Position numbers and translations under genes: made by a program
The notes under the pieces: generated by a model
What the model saw: only the letters and a program-made list of their open reading frames with translations
The model's database searches: none
What the model was told of the DNA's origin: nothing
Assembly (NCBI GenBank): GCA_032716605.1
Contig: CM064492.1
Coordinates: 51,710,344-51,774,343 of the forward strand
DNA length: 64,000 nt
Source: Paralithodes platypus
Taxonomy: Eukaryota; Arthropoda; Malacostraca; Decapoda; Lithodidae
Direction of reading: 5' to 3'
In this document: positions 9,773-20,525 of the stretch, in pieces
Layout: every line of letters begins with the position of its first letter
Position numbering within the stretch: position 1 is the first letter of the stretch

Positions 9773-12700
9773 TTGGTATTTTTATCATCGATTGCATACC
9801 TTGCTGAAACATGTTCTACCGATTATTGGTATTGAAGATTATATTATTAGATATGAAGTTCAATCACGAGGTACAATTCATGCTAATCTTCTTTTGAGGG
9901 TGCAAGGTGGTCCTTCAAATTATGACCTTAACAATGCCTACAAGGATGTTTCAAAACTCCCTGATGTCAGTAAAGTAGCCACTATCCAAGCCTAAAACAC
10001 GATAATTAGATATTCCACTAAAGTACTTGGAATATCTGCATTTCATCCTAATCCCAATCCAGTAGATTGGCCTGCCCCCTATGATATGAATATCCACAGG
10101 CCATTTACAAACATTTTGAAACAAAGGTTCCTAGACTTGTACAGTTACGCACATGTTAAAGAAAGGTACGAGTATCTAATCAACAGAACCATGCTTCATC
10201 ATTGTAAGCTTGGGTATTGCTTAAAACAAGGAAGGCATGATCAAAATGGCCAATTACTCTGTCGCTTTGGTTTTCCAATGGATCTATTTGGTTTTATTGA
10301 GCATTTTTCTCCGGATGGTACGAGATTAGATAGCTTACACAGAACAGAGGAAGCCCCAAGTGGTGCAGAGTTTGTAGGATCTCAGCTAAAAATGTTACGC
10401 AATCATCGAGCACTTGTGCATGATGTACCAGAATTACTTGTTGTATGGGGTGCCAATATAGAAGGTCGACCTGTCTAATCATATGGTCAGGCCATATGAT
10501 TACCTTTTAACCCTTAACTGGCGGCACCCAGCTATTGTAGAGTTAAATAAATGTGGCCTATGTGGCGGGGCCCGGCTATTGTCGAGTGCAATTTTGAGCA
10601 CGTAATGTGCTCTGAGAGAGAGCGGAGCAGTGGGAGGAGCGTAGGTTACCTCATGACCGCTCACCACGGTGGCCGTGGAGCTACTGAGCTGTACTTCTTT
10701 GTACTCCACCCTCTCTCACTCGTTTCACACGTAATAATGTAAGAAAATGACCGTATTTTACCGATTTTGCCCTTCGGTTGCACGATCGTTGCAAGACAAC
10801 CAGTGATCGTAGAAGGATGGTTCTGGTGTCATTGGAAAGCTGAATTAACGCCCTTTCAGGGATGCATACTTGCATTACGCTCTGGCTCTTGTTTATGCAT
10901 GAAAACGAGCACGGAAACAAGCTCGTTTACGGTAAAACCCCCCACTGGGCGGCACATCAAATATACTCCTCAACCCGCTTTTAAGGTGTTAAAGTACATG
11001 ATGAAAGATGAGCCAAATAGTTCCACATTCTCTGCAGTGTGTAAGGCAGTTGTCGGTGATGCTATGGATAAGGAACCAGTACATAAGGCTTTATAAAAAA
11101 TACTTATGAAAACTGTTGGTGAACATGATCTTTCAAAACAGGAATGTCACCACATTTTGAATGGTTTGGGTTTTGTCGAGTTCAGCCGACCGTTTGTTTC
11201 AGTTAATGTAATTGGCACTCAGAGAGTACGAACTCCTACATCTGAGAATGGGCAGTTGGGCAACTGCATATAGCTGGGCAGATATATACTGGAATCGAGA
11301 ATCAGACCCACATTATCAACATGCATTGGAGAGGTATCGTGAAGGACTAGAGCATAAAGATCCAGCTAAAATCTCTCTTTATGATTTTGCATCATAGTAT
11401 ACCAAATCATGAAAACTCTCTAGTGAAGTAAAAGTCCCTCACATCACACCAAATGTCCATATCATCCCTACAAAAAGAGGAAAATACGAGTCAAGGTATA
11501 TTCTCTTTCTCAAAAGTATTTTGTTAGTCTTCAAAGCAGGTACCACATTTAATGACATCAACAGCATGACTAAAGATGTACTTGAAGTGGAGGTTTCATC
11601 CTTTTGTTCAATACCAGATTGTCCTAAGGTGATCAGAGATGAGTATCTTGTAAGTCAGTCTGCTGACGAACCTACTCCTGAGGATGAATAGGAATGTGGA
11701 ATTACTGAGCCTGATTTATTAGTTGATCATGAGCCTGTACATGAAGATATTGTGCAGGAAGGCTGGATCGGAGCCCTCAGACCGATTCATACAGAGGCAG
11801 AGGTGTATGATGAGGATGAATAGAATTATGATGATGTTGAGTTTCAGGTCTAGGCTAGTGACGTGGACTGGACTGAGGATGCTAGAAAGTTAGAGCCAAC
11901 TCCTGAAGACATTCATTATATACCAAAGTGGTTAGAAGAAACAAAGCAGACGTATACTACATAGAGACTTGATGAAAAATTGGGAGGGCTTCCATAGGAA
12001 TTGAATTTCAAACAATTTTGTGCCTTTGCTATTGTCAAAAATGTTGTATAGCAGTCATATGTGCAGGGACTGGCGAATATTTCTCAGGTTTTACTTAATA
12101 TATCTGGAGCTGCTGGTACAGGAAAGATTTTCTGGCTCAACACAGTAAAACGCTATGCCTCGACCGTGTTTACTTCTGGTTTTGTCACAGCAGCAGCTCC
12201 TTTTGGTACAGCTGCATATCTCATTGGTGGTGTGACTCTTCACAGTTTACTGTACCTGCCAGTTGGGAAGAGTAAGCTTGAGCCTCTCCAAGGTGATAGA
12301 TTATAAGTGATTCAGCAAAGGTTTAAACATGTTGGTATTTTAGTAATTGGTGAAAAGTCAATGATTGGCTAGGATATTTTTCTACAAGTTAATCAAAGAC
12401 TGCAGGAAGCTAGGCCACATAATTGTCAGTTGCCATTTGGCGGTATGTCCATAATCCTGCTTGGTGACTGGAAACAATTACCTCCCGTCAGTGATTCCTC
12501 ACTCTATAATGACAAAGTTGGAAAACCAATGGGTTTCAATTTATATTGTCTTTTTCAAGACACTATCATATTTGATTAGATTCAGCGACAAGAGGGAGAT
12601 GATCAGAAGCCATTTAGGGAAGAACTTCAACGCCTAGGTGAAGGTAGTTTTAGTATCATTGACAGGAGTAAGTGGCAGGCACGATCTATAGATTTTTTGC

Positions 12701-13400
12701 CACCCGATGAAAGGCACGACTTCTTAGAGAATGCTGTCTATGCATGTGCTTTAAAAAAGGATATGATTGAGCACAACATTCGTAAAGTTAAGAACAATGG
12801 TGAGCCTGTTGTCCCAATTTTCGCTGAGACTTCTCTCAAGGGAGTCGTAAATGAGTCAGCAGAGAGAGCGTGTGGCCTATTAGGAAGTATCATCCTTAGC
12901 AGAAAAACAGTGTTCAGACTTACATCCAACATCTGGACTAAAGCTGGCCTCACGTTAACGGTGCTGTTGGAGTAGTACATTCCATTATTTATGATGACAA
13001 TGTGAAGCCCCCATCTCTCCCCATTGCTGTCATTGCTATTTTCAGAGATTACATAGGCCCTTCTTATATACCTAACCTTCCAAAATCAGTGCCCATATGT
13101 CCAGTGACGAGAGATTGGATGAATAATAAGGTTCACTGCTCAAGAGTTATGCTTCCATTGATCCTTGGTTATGCTCTCTATATCCACAAGCTGCAAGGAT
13201 CAACTTGTGACAAAGTCATCCTCAACCCAGGAGAAAAGGAATTTGCCAGTGGTGTGGTCTGCTTCTTGTCGGAGCATCCAGAACGAAAACTTACGAAGGG
13301 CTTGCATTTAATCCATTCCCAAACTTTGAGCGATTTGAGCAAATCCGAAAATCTAAATCTATGAAGCTAAGACTATAAGAGGAGGCAAGATTGGTAGGTC
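9773..13400 (+). pseudogene. Helitron-type Rep/PIF1-like helicase relic
   Basis: A rolling-circle transposon protein, normally a nuclear HUH endonuclease fused to a 5'-3' PIF1-family helicase. The N-terminal part has the HUH region as RGTIHANLLLRV (second His replaced by Asn) and a Cys-rich segment (HHCKLGYCL...CRFGFP). The tyrosine region (LKYMMKDEPNS) follows a 478-bp TTAA insert. The helicase part shows Walker A GAAGTGK near 12.11 kb, a damaged Walker B (LVIGEKS, Gly for Asp), LLGDWKQLPPV near 12.47 kb, and GYALYIHKLQGST near 13.18 kb. A final SRTKTYEGLAF block needs a frame change near 13.26 kb. At least a dozen in-frame stops, mostly TAG, plus frameshifts make it non-functional. HUH plus PIF1 in one order argues for Helitron over a host helicase. 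Confidence 0.85.
10511..10988. mobile_element. TTAA-flanked MITE (478 bp) inside the Rep tyrosine motif
   Basis: TTAA at 10507-10510 and 10989-10992; left end CCCTTAACTGGCGGC, right end reverse complemented CACCTTAAAAGCGGG. Related along its length to the 480-bp element at 8339-8818. Removing it with one TTAA rejoins the Rep sequence just before the catalytic-tyrosine block. Non-coding. Confidence 0.85.
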
Positions 13401-13464
13401 TTTAGAAAGAAACTATATAAAAGTATGCAAGTATCATAAGTAAGTATGGTAATGAAAGTAATAG

Positions 13465-15254
13465 TGTGACGTTAACCGTTAGAACCGCATGGCTTGTCCT
13501 ACAGAGACTCGCTAGGATCGCCAGGGCAGTGGATGGGGCTACAGTTTATGTATTAGAGTGTGCTTTATTTCATATGAAAGCTTGTGTCATGGGCAGTCCA
13601 GAAAGGCTCTTTGTTTTCACCCATGTCAAGGCTTTATATATTTAATTGTAAAGTATATGTTTTATCATTAACTAGTAATGATGGGATCTGGGAGAGAGAG
13701 AGAGAGAGTAGAACAGAGTGAGAGGGAGCGCGCAGTGTTTTTGTCCCGCTCGATGACGTCACGGCTGGCTGCCTCGTGGGGGTTGGTGGAGAGAGGTCCT
13801 TACCATGCTGATAGCTCCCTTGCTAGTGGCTAGAGGACTTGTAACCTTTTTTTTCCCACGCGCCTCGAGCTAGTGCGAGTATATATACAGTTCCTCGCCA
13901 CTCTCTCCCTCAGATCTGGTTTCTAGAACGCATCTATCTCATCCCTTGCTACCTGTCCCCCGCTCGCACCTGAGAATCTTTTCCTCTGCCTACCTCTCTT
14001 TTTTTCATATCTTTCACCACCTTTTATTAATATTATATCCCCTCTGGTTAACTCTGCAAAATCAGCTTCATGCTGGCCAGTTGTATTGTGCGTTAAGGTC
14101 TGATATAACCCATGTATGTTAGTTGTTAAGATAAGTGGATCACGAAGCATTGGTTGGCATTTATATTGTTTAAGTACTGCGTCCTATAATTATTAGTGTT
14201 CTGCTGGATTAGATAATGCTAGACTAGGAGTCTGATATTATAAGGTATTGTTTCCTATGAGTGCTGGCTTTAGTTAAAAGCGGCACGACATACCTGAGAA
14301 CTGGAGTTGATTGAGTAAATTCTAGTCTGTGTGCCATTGAGAGTAGAGCATGCACGAATGAGGGCTTTTTGCCTATACCATTCTGCACTGTTCTAAGCTC
14401 GTTGTTTGTCTTTGAGGTACGCCAGGAGAATGCTTAATACTTTGGTATTAAGGTTTCTCAAGAGAGCTGCCCCTCCCTATAACGTAATATTGGACGCACA
14501 GACTTGAGATTTGCACTAGGCTATGCGGCATGCCATGCGCACCAGTATCTCGTATCATTGACTCTAGCTAGACTTTATCAATCATAGTAGACATTAAGTA
14601 TATTAACCTAATTACTCTTTTTATGCATACCCATTTATTATTACACAAGCATTTCGCAGCCTAGTTTGATGTATGGAGACACAAATGACTTAGGCTCTTT
14701 TTGTTGATAGGAATACTGCATTGTCGTGGCGATTATTATTGTTGTAGTGTTTAGGATATTCTTGGCTCCGACGGCATTATATATTCTGCCTTTTTGTGTG
14801 CATAGCCTGCATGAGCATTGTTCCGCTGCCTGCCTTTTTGGGTTCCATTTCCGATACGAGCATCTTTATAGCATCTAACATTTAAAGAAGATTCCTTGTT
14901 TGTGTTGAAGGACTTTAGTGCACTTTCTTTCATGCAGGAGTGCCTGACATTTATTGATTAAAGTAACGTAAGCTGTAACTTCTCTTACCACCTTACTTTG
15001 CATACCATAACCAAGCACCTTCGGTTATAGGTAGTAATAGGCTGTTTTCACATAACATTAAGCCTAGAGTAGACGCACATTTATTGAGAGTTTGATAGCC
15101 TATTATTGCATATAGAACTCTGTAGAGTATTTGTGTTCTTTGTTCACTGGGAATATACATCAGAGGTTGGAGCTAGCGCTTTCCGTTGTAACATTTATGC
15201 CGTTACTAGTCCAATGAATAAGAGCCCTGATATATTTGAACCCCAGTCGTAACA
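13465..15254 (+). repeat. Solo Gypsy LTR with ATAG target duplication
   Basis: Starts TGTGACGTTAACC and ends CCCAGTCGTAACA, with exact ATAG repeats on each side (13461-13464 and 15255-15258). It is a diverged relative of the provirus LTR at 6570. It contains a GA run near 13.69 kb and a TATATATA box near 13.88 kb, a plausible core promoter. The structure is that left by recombination between two LTRs of one provirus. It separates two copies of the Helitron C-terminal segment. Confidence 0.85.
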
Positions 15255-15258
15255 ATAG

Positions 15259-15431
15259 ATAGCTGGGTGCTGATCTATCTTCATACCAAATTGTATGAAC
15301 AGAAGCGGTCTGCTACTGGTCGGAACATCCAGAACAAAAACTTACGAAGGGCTTGCATTTAATCCATTCCCAAACTTTGAGTGCCATCACACCAACCTAT
15401 AGAACCTTCAATCCATAACCGATATGGAGAG
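15259..15431 (+). pseudogene. Second copy of the Helitron helicase C-terminal segment
   Basis: The stretch around 15304-15386 repeats, with a few differences, the segment at 13255-13345 that encodes SRTKTYEGLAFNPFPNF, the last conserved helicase block. After that block the two copies diverge. This is a separate diverged copy or a rearranged piece, not a continuation of the first relic. Confidence 0.75.
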
Positions 15432-16120
15432 AAAAAATAAAGTAGACGTGCCACTTTGTTTAATAATGCAATATAATAATTATGTCTAATACGGTAACTC
15501 CATCGCAGAGTTGGGTATGCCGTTTTGATTTTGGGCAAAACGGCATGTCTACTTTATTGTTAGAACATATATACTAAACAAGGGAAAGTAAGCCTATCTC
15601 AAATAGAAATGCATACATCGCTATGTATGATCCTGAACATTCACCCCAAGTTTGTAGATTTGCTTAAATATTAAAGTTATTATATCCACTGATTGGCAAC
15701 TACACCAGTATTGCCAGCTAATTCTGCGAGCCCCAGAGCGAGGGTGGGTCAGCTGGAACTTTGACCAACGGTACATGCCGGCCAAAATGTCTGTCTGTCT
15801 GTCTGCCTGTCGAAAACTCCTCCTAGACCGTTCGACAGATTTTCACCAAACTTCACACCAACATTCGGTGCGTGAATGCGACGGTAATTAAAACAAGATT
15901 TTTTGAATTAAATTTGTGCAATAGTTATGATTTTAGGTCAACAAATGGTTCCCCCCCCCCCCCCCCCCCCCCGTCTCACCTCCGGAGCCCCACCCAGCAA
16001 TGATGGCGTGTTGTGTGTGTGTGTGCCCTGTAGGGGCTCGCATACACAAAGCCGTCATTTTGTGGCCGAAAACAACTCGCCCCGCATCTGTCATGTTAAG
16101 TTAGGTTATGGAGCGACCTT
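15432..16120 (-). repeat. Modular element copy: A, linker, D and C (reverse)
   Basis: Contains a forward module A start (AAAGTAGACGTGCC), then a reverse module A, the linker also found at 542-655, and module D in reverse ending in a long C run. Module C follows in reverse with its own stem (GTGCCCTGTAGGGGCTC). The D hairpin is replaced here by an 80-base segment (GCCAGCTAATTCTGCGAGCC...) that recurs near 20.58 kb. No genes. Confidence 0.8.
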
Positions 16121-16375
16121 GGTGACCCTTGTCTCTGGGTTTTCTGGGTGACCTAGATGTGTATGAGTTTGTGTTTATCTGTGTTTGTTCGTTGTTTTAT
16201 GTTGTGTTTTGTGTTTTCCCTGTTCTTGCTCTGTCTTGAGTCAGCCACCCCCAAGAAAAAAAGAAAAAAATAATAAAATAAAATAAAATAGAAAATAGAA
16301 ATAACAAAATAGGAAAAGTGGGGATTGGGCCTGAGTATTATAGATAGATAGATAGATTAGATGTTAGTTTAGTTG
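16121..16375. other. Unrecognised, partly low-complexity
   Basis: GTTT-rich sequence followed by an A-rich run (AATAAAATAAAATAAAATAG) and a short GATA run. Nothing coding seen. Confidence 0.4.
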
Positions 16376-16785
16376 ACATTAGAAGTGATGGTAGTAATAG
16401 TCGGGATGATGGTAATAGTAGTGATGATGGTGATAATAGTAGTGATGATGGTTGTAGTTGTAGTAATGATGACAGTAGTAATGATGATGGTAGTGATGAT
16501 GATGACAGTAGTAGATATGATGGTGATATTACTAGTAGTAGTGATGCTGGTCATAATAGTAGTGATGGTGATATGTAATGATAATGTAAGATGATGGTGA
16601 CAGTATTAGTGATGATGGTGAGAGTAGTAGTGATGATGGTGACAGATGTAGTGATGATGATAGTAGTAGTGATGATGGTGGTAATATTAGTGATGATGGT
16701 AACCCATCGCAGAGTTGGGAATGCCGTTTTGATTTTGGGCAAAACGGCACGTCTACTTTATTTATCAACTCTGCGTAAGCAGAGG
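16376..16785 (-). repeat. Modular microsatellite element, copy 4 (reverse)
   Basis: Core of GTAGTGATGATGG-like units, module A in reverse (about 16700-16760), and the first bases of the D hairpin (TATCAACTCTGCGTAAGCAGAG). The hairpin directly abuts module A, showing that A and D ends can lie next to each other. Confidence 0.8.
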
Positions 16786-17154
16786 TGTTTGTGTGTGTGA
16801 TAGAGGTGAGGGAAAGGGGTGTGTTTGTGTGTGTTGGAGGAAGAGGAGAGAAAGGTGTGTGTGTGTTGGAAAAGGAGGGAAAGGGGTGTGTGTGTGTGAT
16901 GGAGAAGGAGGGAAAGGTGTGTGTGTGTGTGTGTGTGTGTGTGATAGAGGAGAAGAAGAGAGGCGATATCATAGCGCAGCCTTACTATTGCCATACCCCT
17001 TTTCTTCCCTGCCTCCCCTCCCAGCGAACAAACCTCATCCCACAAGGAAAATAAGGAACACCAATATTTATACTCGGATCAGGGGGAACAGACGAATAGC
17101 ATCGATCAGTTTGTATATTTTGAGGGTTACTACGTTATCCAGTTAATGGGAGAT
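16786..17154. repeat. GT/GA-rich low-complexity tract, then unrecognised sequence
   Basis: About 170 bases of GTGTGTGTG blocks separated by GGAGAAGGAGGGAAAGG units, then about 200 bases without recognisable features. Open frames here (VCVCV repeats) follow from the dinucleotide repeat. Confidence 0.6.
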
Positions 17155-17320
17155 GGGTTGTTTTTCTGGTCCCCTTTCTTCATCATGCCTAGCCCCATTA
17201 GTTTTGGGATTTTAAGACGTTTGCCCCATTAGTTTGTCGATTTTAATACCTTTCGCCCAATTTATTTGTCAATATTAGGACCTTTCGTTCCCTTTAGGTG
17301 TCTATTTTTGTACTGGCTCT
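17155..17320 (+). repeat. Family E element, 5' fragment
   Basis: Matches the left part of other family E copies: a TTTTTCTGG start, CCCCATTAGTTTTGGGATTTTAAGACG, then CGATTTTAATACCTTTCGCCC and GGACCTTTCGTTCC. It breaks off before the GGCGAGCGATAGCGAGCC core. Confidence 0.75.
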
Positions 17321-17399
17321 CTGAGTATAGGATCTCTACTCTCGGTAGAACTGTCATACGCAGAATATTTAGACCTACCCAGAAACATTAAGAAATGTA

Positions 17400-17580
17400 T
17401 AGATAGATAGAGAGAGAGAGAGAGACCCACTCACACACATTGACAGAGGCACACCCAACAAACAAAAACCAGCACACACAGACACACACGCACAGTAAAC
17501 CAACACTCACACACCCCCAACAAACAAAAACCACCACACACTGACACACACACAACAAAGCAACACTCACCCACCCACCC
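17400..17580. repeat. CA-rich low-complexity tract
   Basis: A GAGAGA run followed by two ~70-base CA-rich units containing ACCCAACAAACAAAAACCA-like sequence. The minus-strand open frame is a VCVC string, not a gene. Confidence 0.6.
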
Positions 17581-17595
17581 CCAACAATCCCCAAT

Positions 17596-17707
17596 CGTCT
17601 GCTGCCCCTCGCTCAACCCTTTTGGTACTTTCTGTTTGGGTGGGGGGGGGGGGGCCCCCCCACCCAAACAGAAAGTACCAAAAGGGTTGAGCGAGGGGCA
17701 GCAGACG
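17596..17707. repeat. Perfect 46-bp palindrome around a G13C7 centre
   Basis: The left arm 17596-17641 starts CGTCTGCTGCCCCTCGCTC; the right arm 17662-17707 is its exact reverse complement. The spacer is 13 G followed by 7 C. It could form a cruciform, or it could be a sequencing or assembly fold-back. Confidence 0.85.
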
Positions 17708-17769
17708 TAATAGTGATGGCGCGGTGGATCAAGGCAGCCTGACAGATGACGAACACCACAGAATAAATA

Positions 17770-17889
17770 ACAGTTTCAACCACGCTACTGCCACCACACA
17801 GTTAGTTGGAGTTTGCTTTTATTGTTTATACCACTTTCAACCACGCTACTGCCACCACACAGTTAGTTGGAGTTTGGTTATATTGTTTA
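17770..17889 (+). repeat. Two tandem units of the AACCACGCTACTGCC repeat
   Basis: TTTCAACCACGCTACTGCC...TTAGTTGGAGTTTG occurs twice in tandem at about 60-base spacing, each followed by ATTGTTTA. The same unit is cut by the next element and resumes at 18.6 kb as TACCACTTTCAACCACGC. The reverse complement is at 1-60. Confidence 0.7.
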
Positions 17890-18600
17890 CTAGCAGGGGT
17901 ACCCGGCGTTGCCCGGGGCGTGCTCAGCCTTGACCTCCCTGTATCCAGGGGGCGCTGTCTCGGCTACGCCTCGACCTCCCAGTGCCCAGGGCGCTGTCTC
18001 GGTCTCGGCTACGCCTCGACCTCCCTGTATCCATCCATCCATCCATCTATCCATCCATCCATTCATCCAACCATCTTTCCATCTATCCATCCATCCATCC
18101 ATCCATCCATCTATCCATCCATCTATCCATCCATCCATCCATCCATCTATCCATCCATCCATCCATCCATCTACCACAATCACTACTACCATAATCACCG
18201 GCCTCGACCTCCCTGTGCCTCATTCAACGGCGACCTTGATTTCGGCCGCTAAATGACCTCCGATTTTGGATCTGACCTCATCCGTACCCCCATTTTGGGA
18301 GGCTGCGAACAACTTTCGTTCCATACACCTTTTCGATCGGAGGCCTCCTTCGGCCCCAAACGGCAATTTTTTTCGCATTTTTTTCGCTCCCGTATACTAC
18401 AAAAGTTCTGCCGAAAATGTTATTAAACAAAAGTGTCTCTGATTTCCACTAAACTCGCCTAAAACCATCTCCAAAGCCTTGGCTTTCCAATGGTGCCCCA
18501 CACTCCCACCTGGCACCAAAACTGTGGGAGGAGTTTAGTAACAAAGGTCGGGTAACTCGGGTAACTGACAGACAGACAGACATTGACCTTTATTTATTAT
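17890..18600 (+). mobile_element. Dispersed element with CCCGGCGTTGCCCGGG start and GACAGACA tail
   Basis: Begins CTAGCAGGGGTACCCGG and ends ACAGACAGACATTGACC followed by TTTATTTATTATGA. Elements with these two ends are, from memory, widespread in invertebrate genomes; class not certain. It contains a repeated CTCGGCTACGCCTCGACCTCC block and an ATCC microsatellite (18030-18170). It interrupts the AACCACGC repeat, which continues at 18601. The open frames across ATCC (IHPSIHPS) are repeat artefacts. Confidence 0.65.
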
Positions 18601-19345
18601 GATACCACTTTCAACCACGCTACTGCTACTCACAAGTATTACCATCATGTATCCTACTATCACCATAATCGCTACTACTGTCATCATCACCATTACTATG
18701 ATCTTCATCATCACAACTATTGTCATCATCAATACAACTTTCACCATCATCACTACTACTCACCATCATCACTAATACTCGCACCATCGTCACTACCATC
18801 ATCACTACTGTCATCATTATCACTACAACTATCATCATTACCTATCACCATCATCACTACTATTATGACCATCATCACTACTACTAGTATTGTCACCATC
18901 TGTCTGTCATCATCATCACTACTGTAATCAACATCAATACAAATATAACCATCATCACTACTATTATCACCATCAATTCCACTATTACTACCATCACTTC
19001 TAATGCCAACTAAACTAACTTAACCTAGCAAATGCGGAGTGAGATGTTTTCGCCCTCAGAACGCCATCATTGCTGGGGGGGGGGGGAACCATATTTTGGA
19101 CCTAAAATCATAACTATTGCACAAATTTAAAAACAAAAAAATTGACTGACGTTCGCATTCACCCAACAAATATTTGTGTGAAATTTGGTGAAAATCCGTA
19201 CAACGGTCTAGGAGGAGTTTCGGGACAGACGGACGACAACAAAAACAACGACGACGACGACAGAATTTTTTTTCCGATGGTACCCACTATACGGGGGGGG
19301 GGGGGGGGGGCAATACCAAACTCTGCTTACGCAGAGTTGATATAC
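18601..19345 (+). repeat. Modular microsatellite element, copy 5: core, C, D
   Basis: Core of CATCATCACTACTACT-like units (18625-19010), module C (TTAACCTAGCAAATGCGG to CATCATTGCTGGGG), and module D to the hairpin AACTCTGCTTACGCAGAGTT at about 19320-19339. Module A is absent at the left; the core follows the AACCACGC repeat. Confidence 0.85.
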
Positions 19346-19697
19346 GTTAAAATGTATATGACTCTGGCTCTCATCCTACTCTTCATAATTATACCTGGTA
19401 AACTGAAAGGGTTAAGTGGGATGACCTGCTTTTTTTCTCTCTCTCGGCTGTATTCATTAGGCCAAATACAGCCTACTGTTTTAAGATGTTTATCCCCACC
19501 CAGGTGGGGACCTAAATTCATAACTATTGCACAAATTCAAAACATCTTTATTGACTGACCGTCGCATTCCCACACCAAATGTTCGTTAGAAGTTTGTGTG
19601 AAAAACCGTCGAACGGTCTAGCTAGGAGGAGTTCTCGGACGGACAGACAGACAGATATTCCGGCCGGCATGTACCACTATGCTTACGCAGAGTTGAT
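19346..19697 (+). repeat. Family D-foldback arm fragment joined to module D
   Basis: From about 19411 the sequence matches the left arm of the TTAA foldback family (GGGATGACCTGCTTTTTTTC, CAGCCTACTGTTTTAAGA, CCCACCCAGG). At about 19508 it joins module D of the modular element, which runs to a degenerate hairpin near 19680. A 19346-19410 stretch is unassigned. Confidence 0.7.
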
Positions 19698-20427
19698 AAT
19701 GTAGACGTGCCATTTTGCCCAAAATCAAAGCGGCATACCCAACTCTGCGATGGGTCACCATTATCACTACTAGTCACTATCACCATTACTATCATCAACA
19801 CTACTACTATCATAGTCATCACTACTACTCTTACCATCATAACTACTACTCTCATTATCACTACTACTGTCATCATCACTACAACTTTCACCATCATCAC
19901 TACTACTCACCATCATCACTAATACTGTCACCATCATCACTACTGTTATCATTATCACTACAACTATCATAATTGCTTGTCACCATCATCACTACTATTA
20001 GGACCATCATCACTACTACTAGTACTGTCACCATCATATCTACTACTGTCATCATCATCACTACCATCATCATCACTGCTGTCATCGTCACTACAACTAC
20101 AAGACTAGGAAAGACAGACAGACGTCTCACCATTATCATCACATCTGAGACATGTGTATGATGTGTGGATTTCTGTGTGTGGGTGCCCCTACGGGGCACA
20201 CACACACACAGAGGGAATAGGTACAGGGGGGGGGGGGGGAAGGGTTGAGGGGGGGGGGGGGTTGATGGGGGGGGCTGGTTGAGGGGGGGGGGGTCAAAAC
20301 CTTTTTTTGGACCTAAGATCATAACTATTGCACAAATTAAAAAAAAAAAATGTAATTACCGTCGTATTCACGTGTGAAGTTTGGTGAAAATCCATCAAAC
20401 GGTCTAGGAGGAGTTCTCGGACGGACG

Positions 20428-20458
<31 letters not shown>

Positions 20459-20525
20459 ATTTCGGTTTGCATGTACCACTATACGGGGTGCGATACCACT
20501 CTGCTTACACAGAGTTGATGATATA
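19698..20525 (+). repeat. Modular microsatellite element, copy 6: A, core, variant C, D
   Basis: Module A starts immediately after the previous D end; the core runs to about 20100. The C region carries the hairpin GTGCCCCTACGGGGCAC, and D carries a GGAC/AGAC run and the terminal hairpin (CTCTGCTTACACAGAG). Long G runs lie between C and D. Confidence 0.8.

Noticed and set aside
252..9835. Long open frames of M/V/I, T/I, H/Y or S/D residues on both strands
   Set aside because: They follow the 15-bp (multiple of three) microsatellite, occur in several frames at once, and appear equally in every copy of the repeat.
11396..12600. Reassigned TAG codon in the Helitron reading frame
   Set aside because: TAA and TGA stops and frameshifts also occur, Walker B is mutated, and other elements in the window show ordinary decay.
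17890..18256. IHPSIHPS or DGWMDGWM repeat protein
   Set aside because: Produced by the ATCC microsatellite on either strand.
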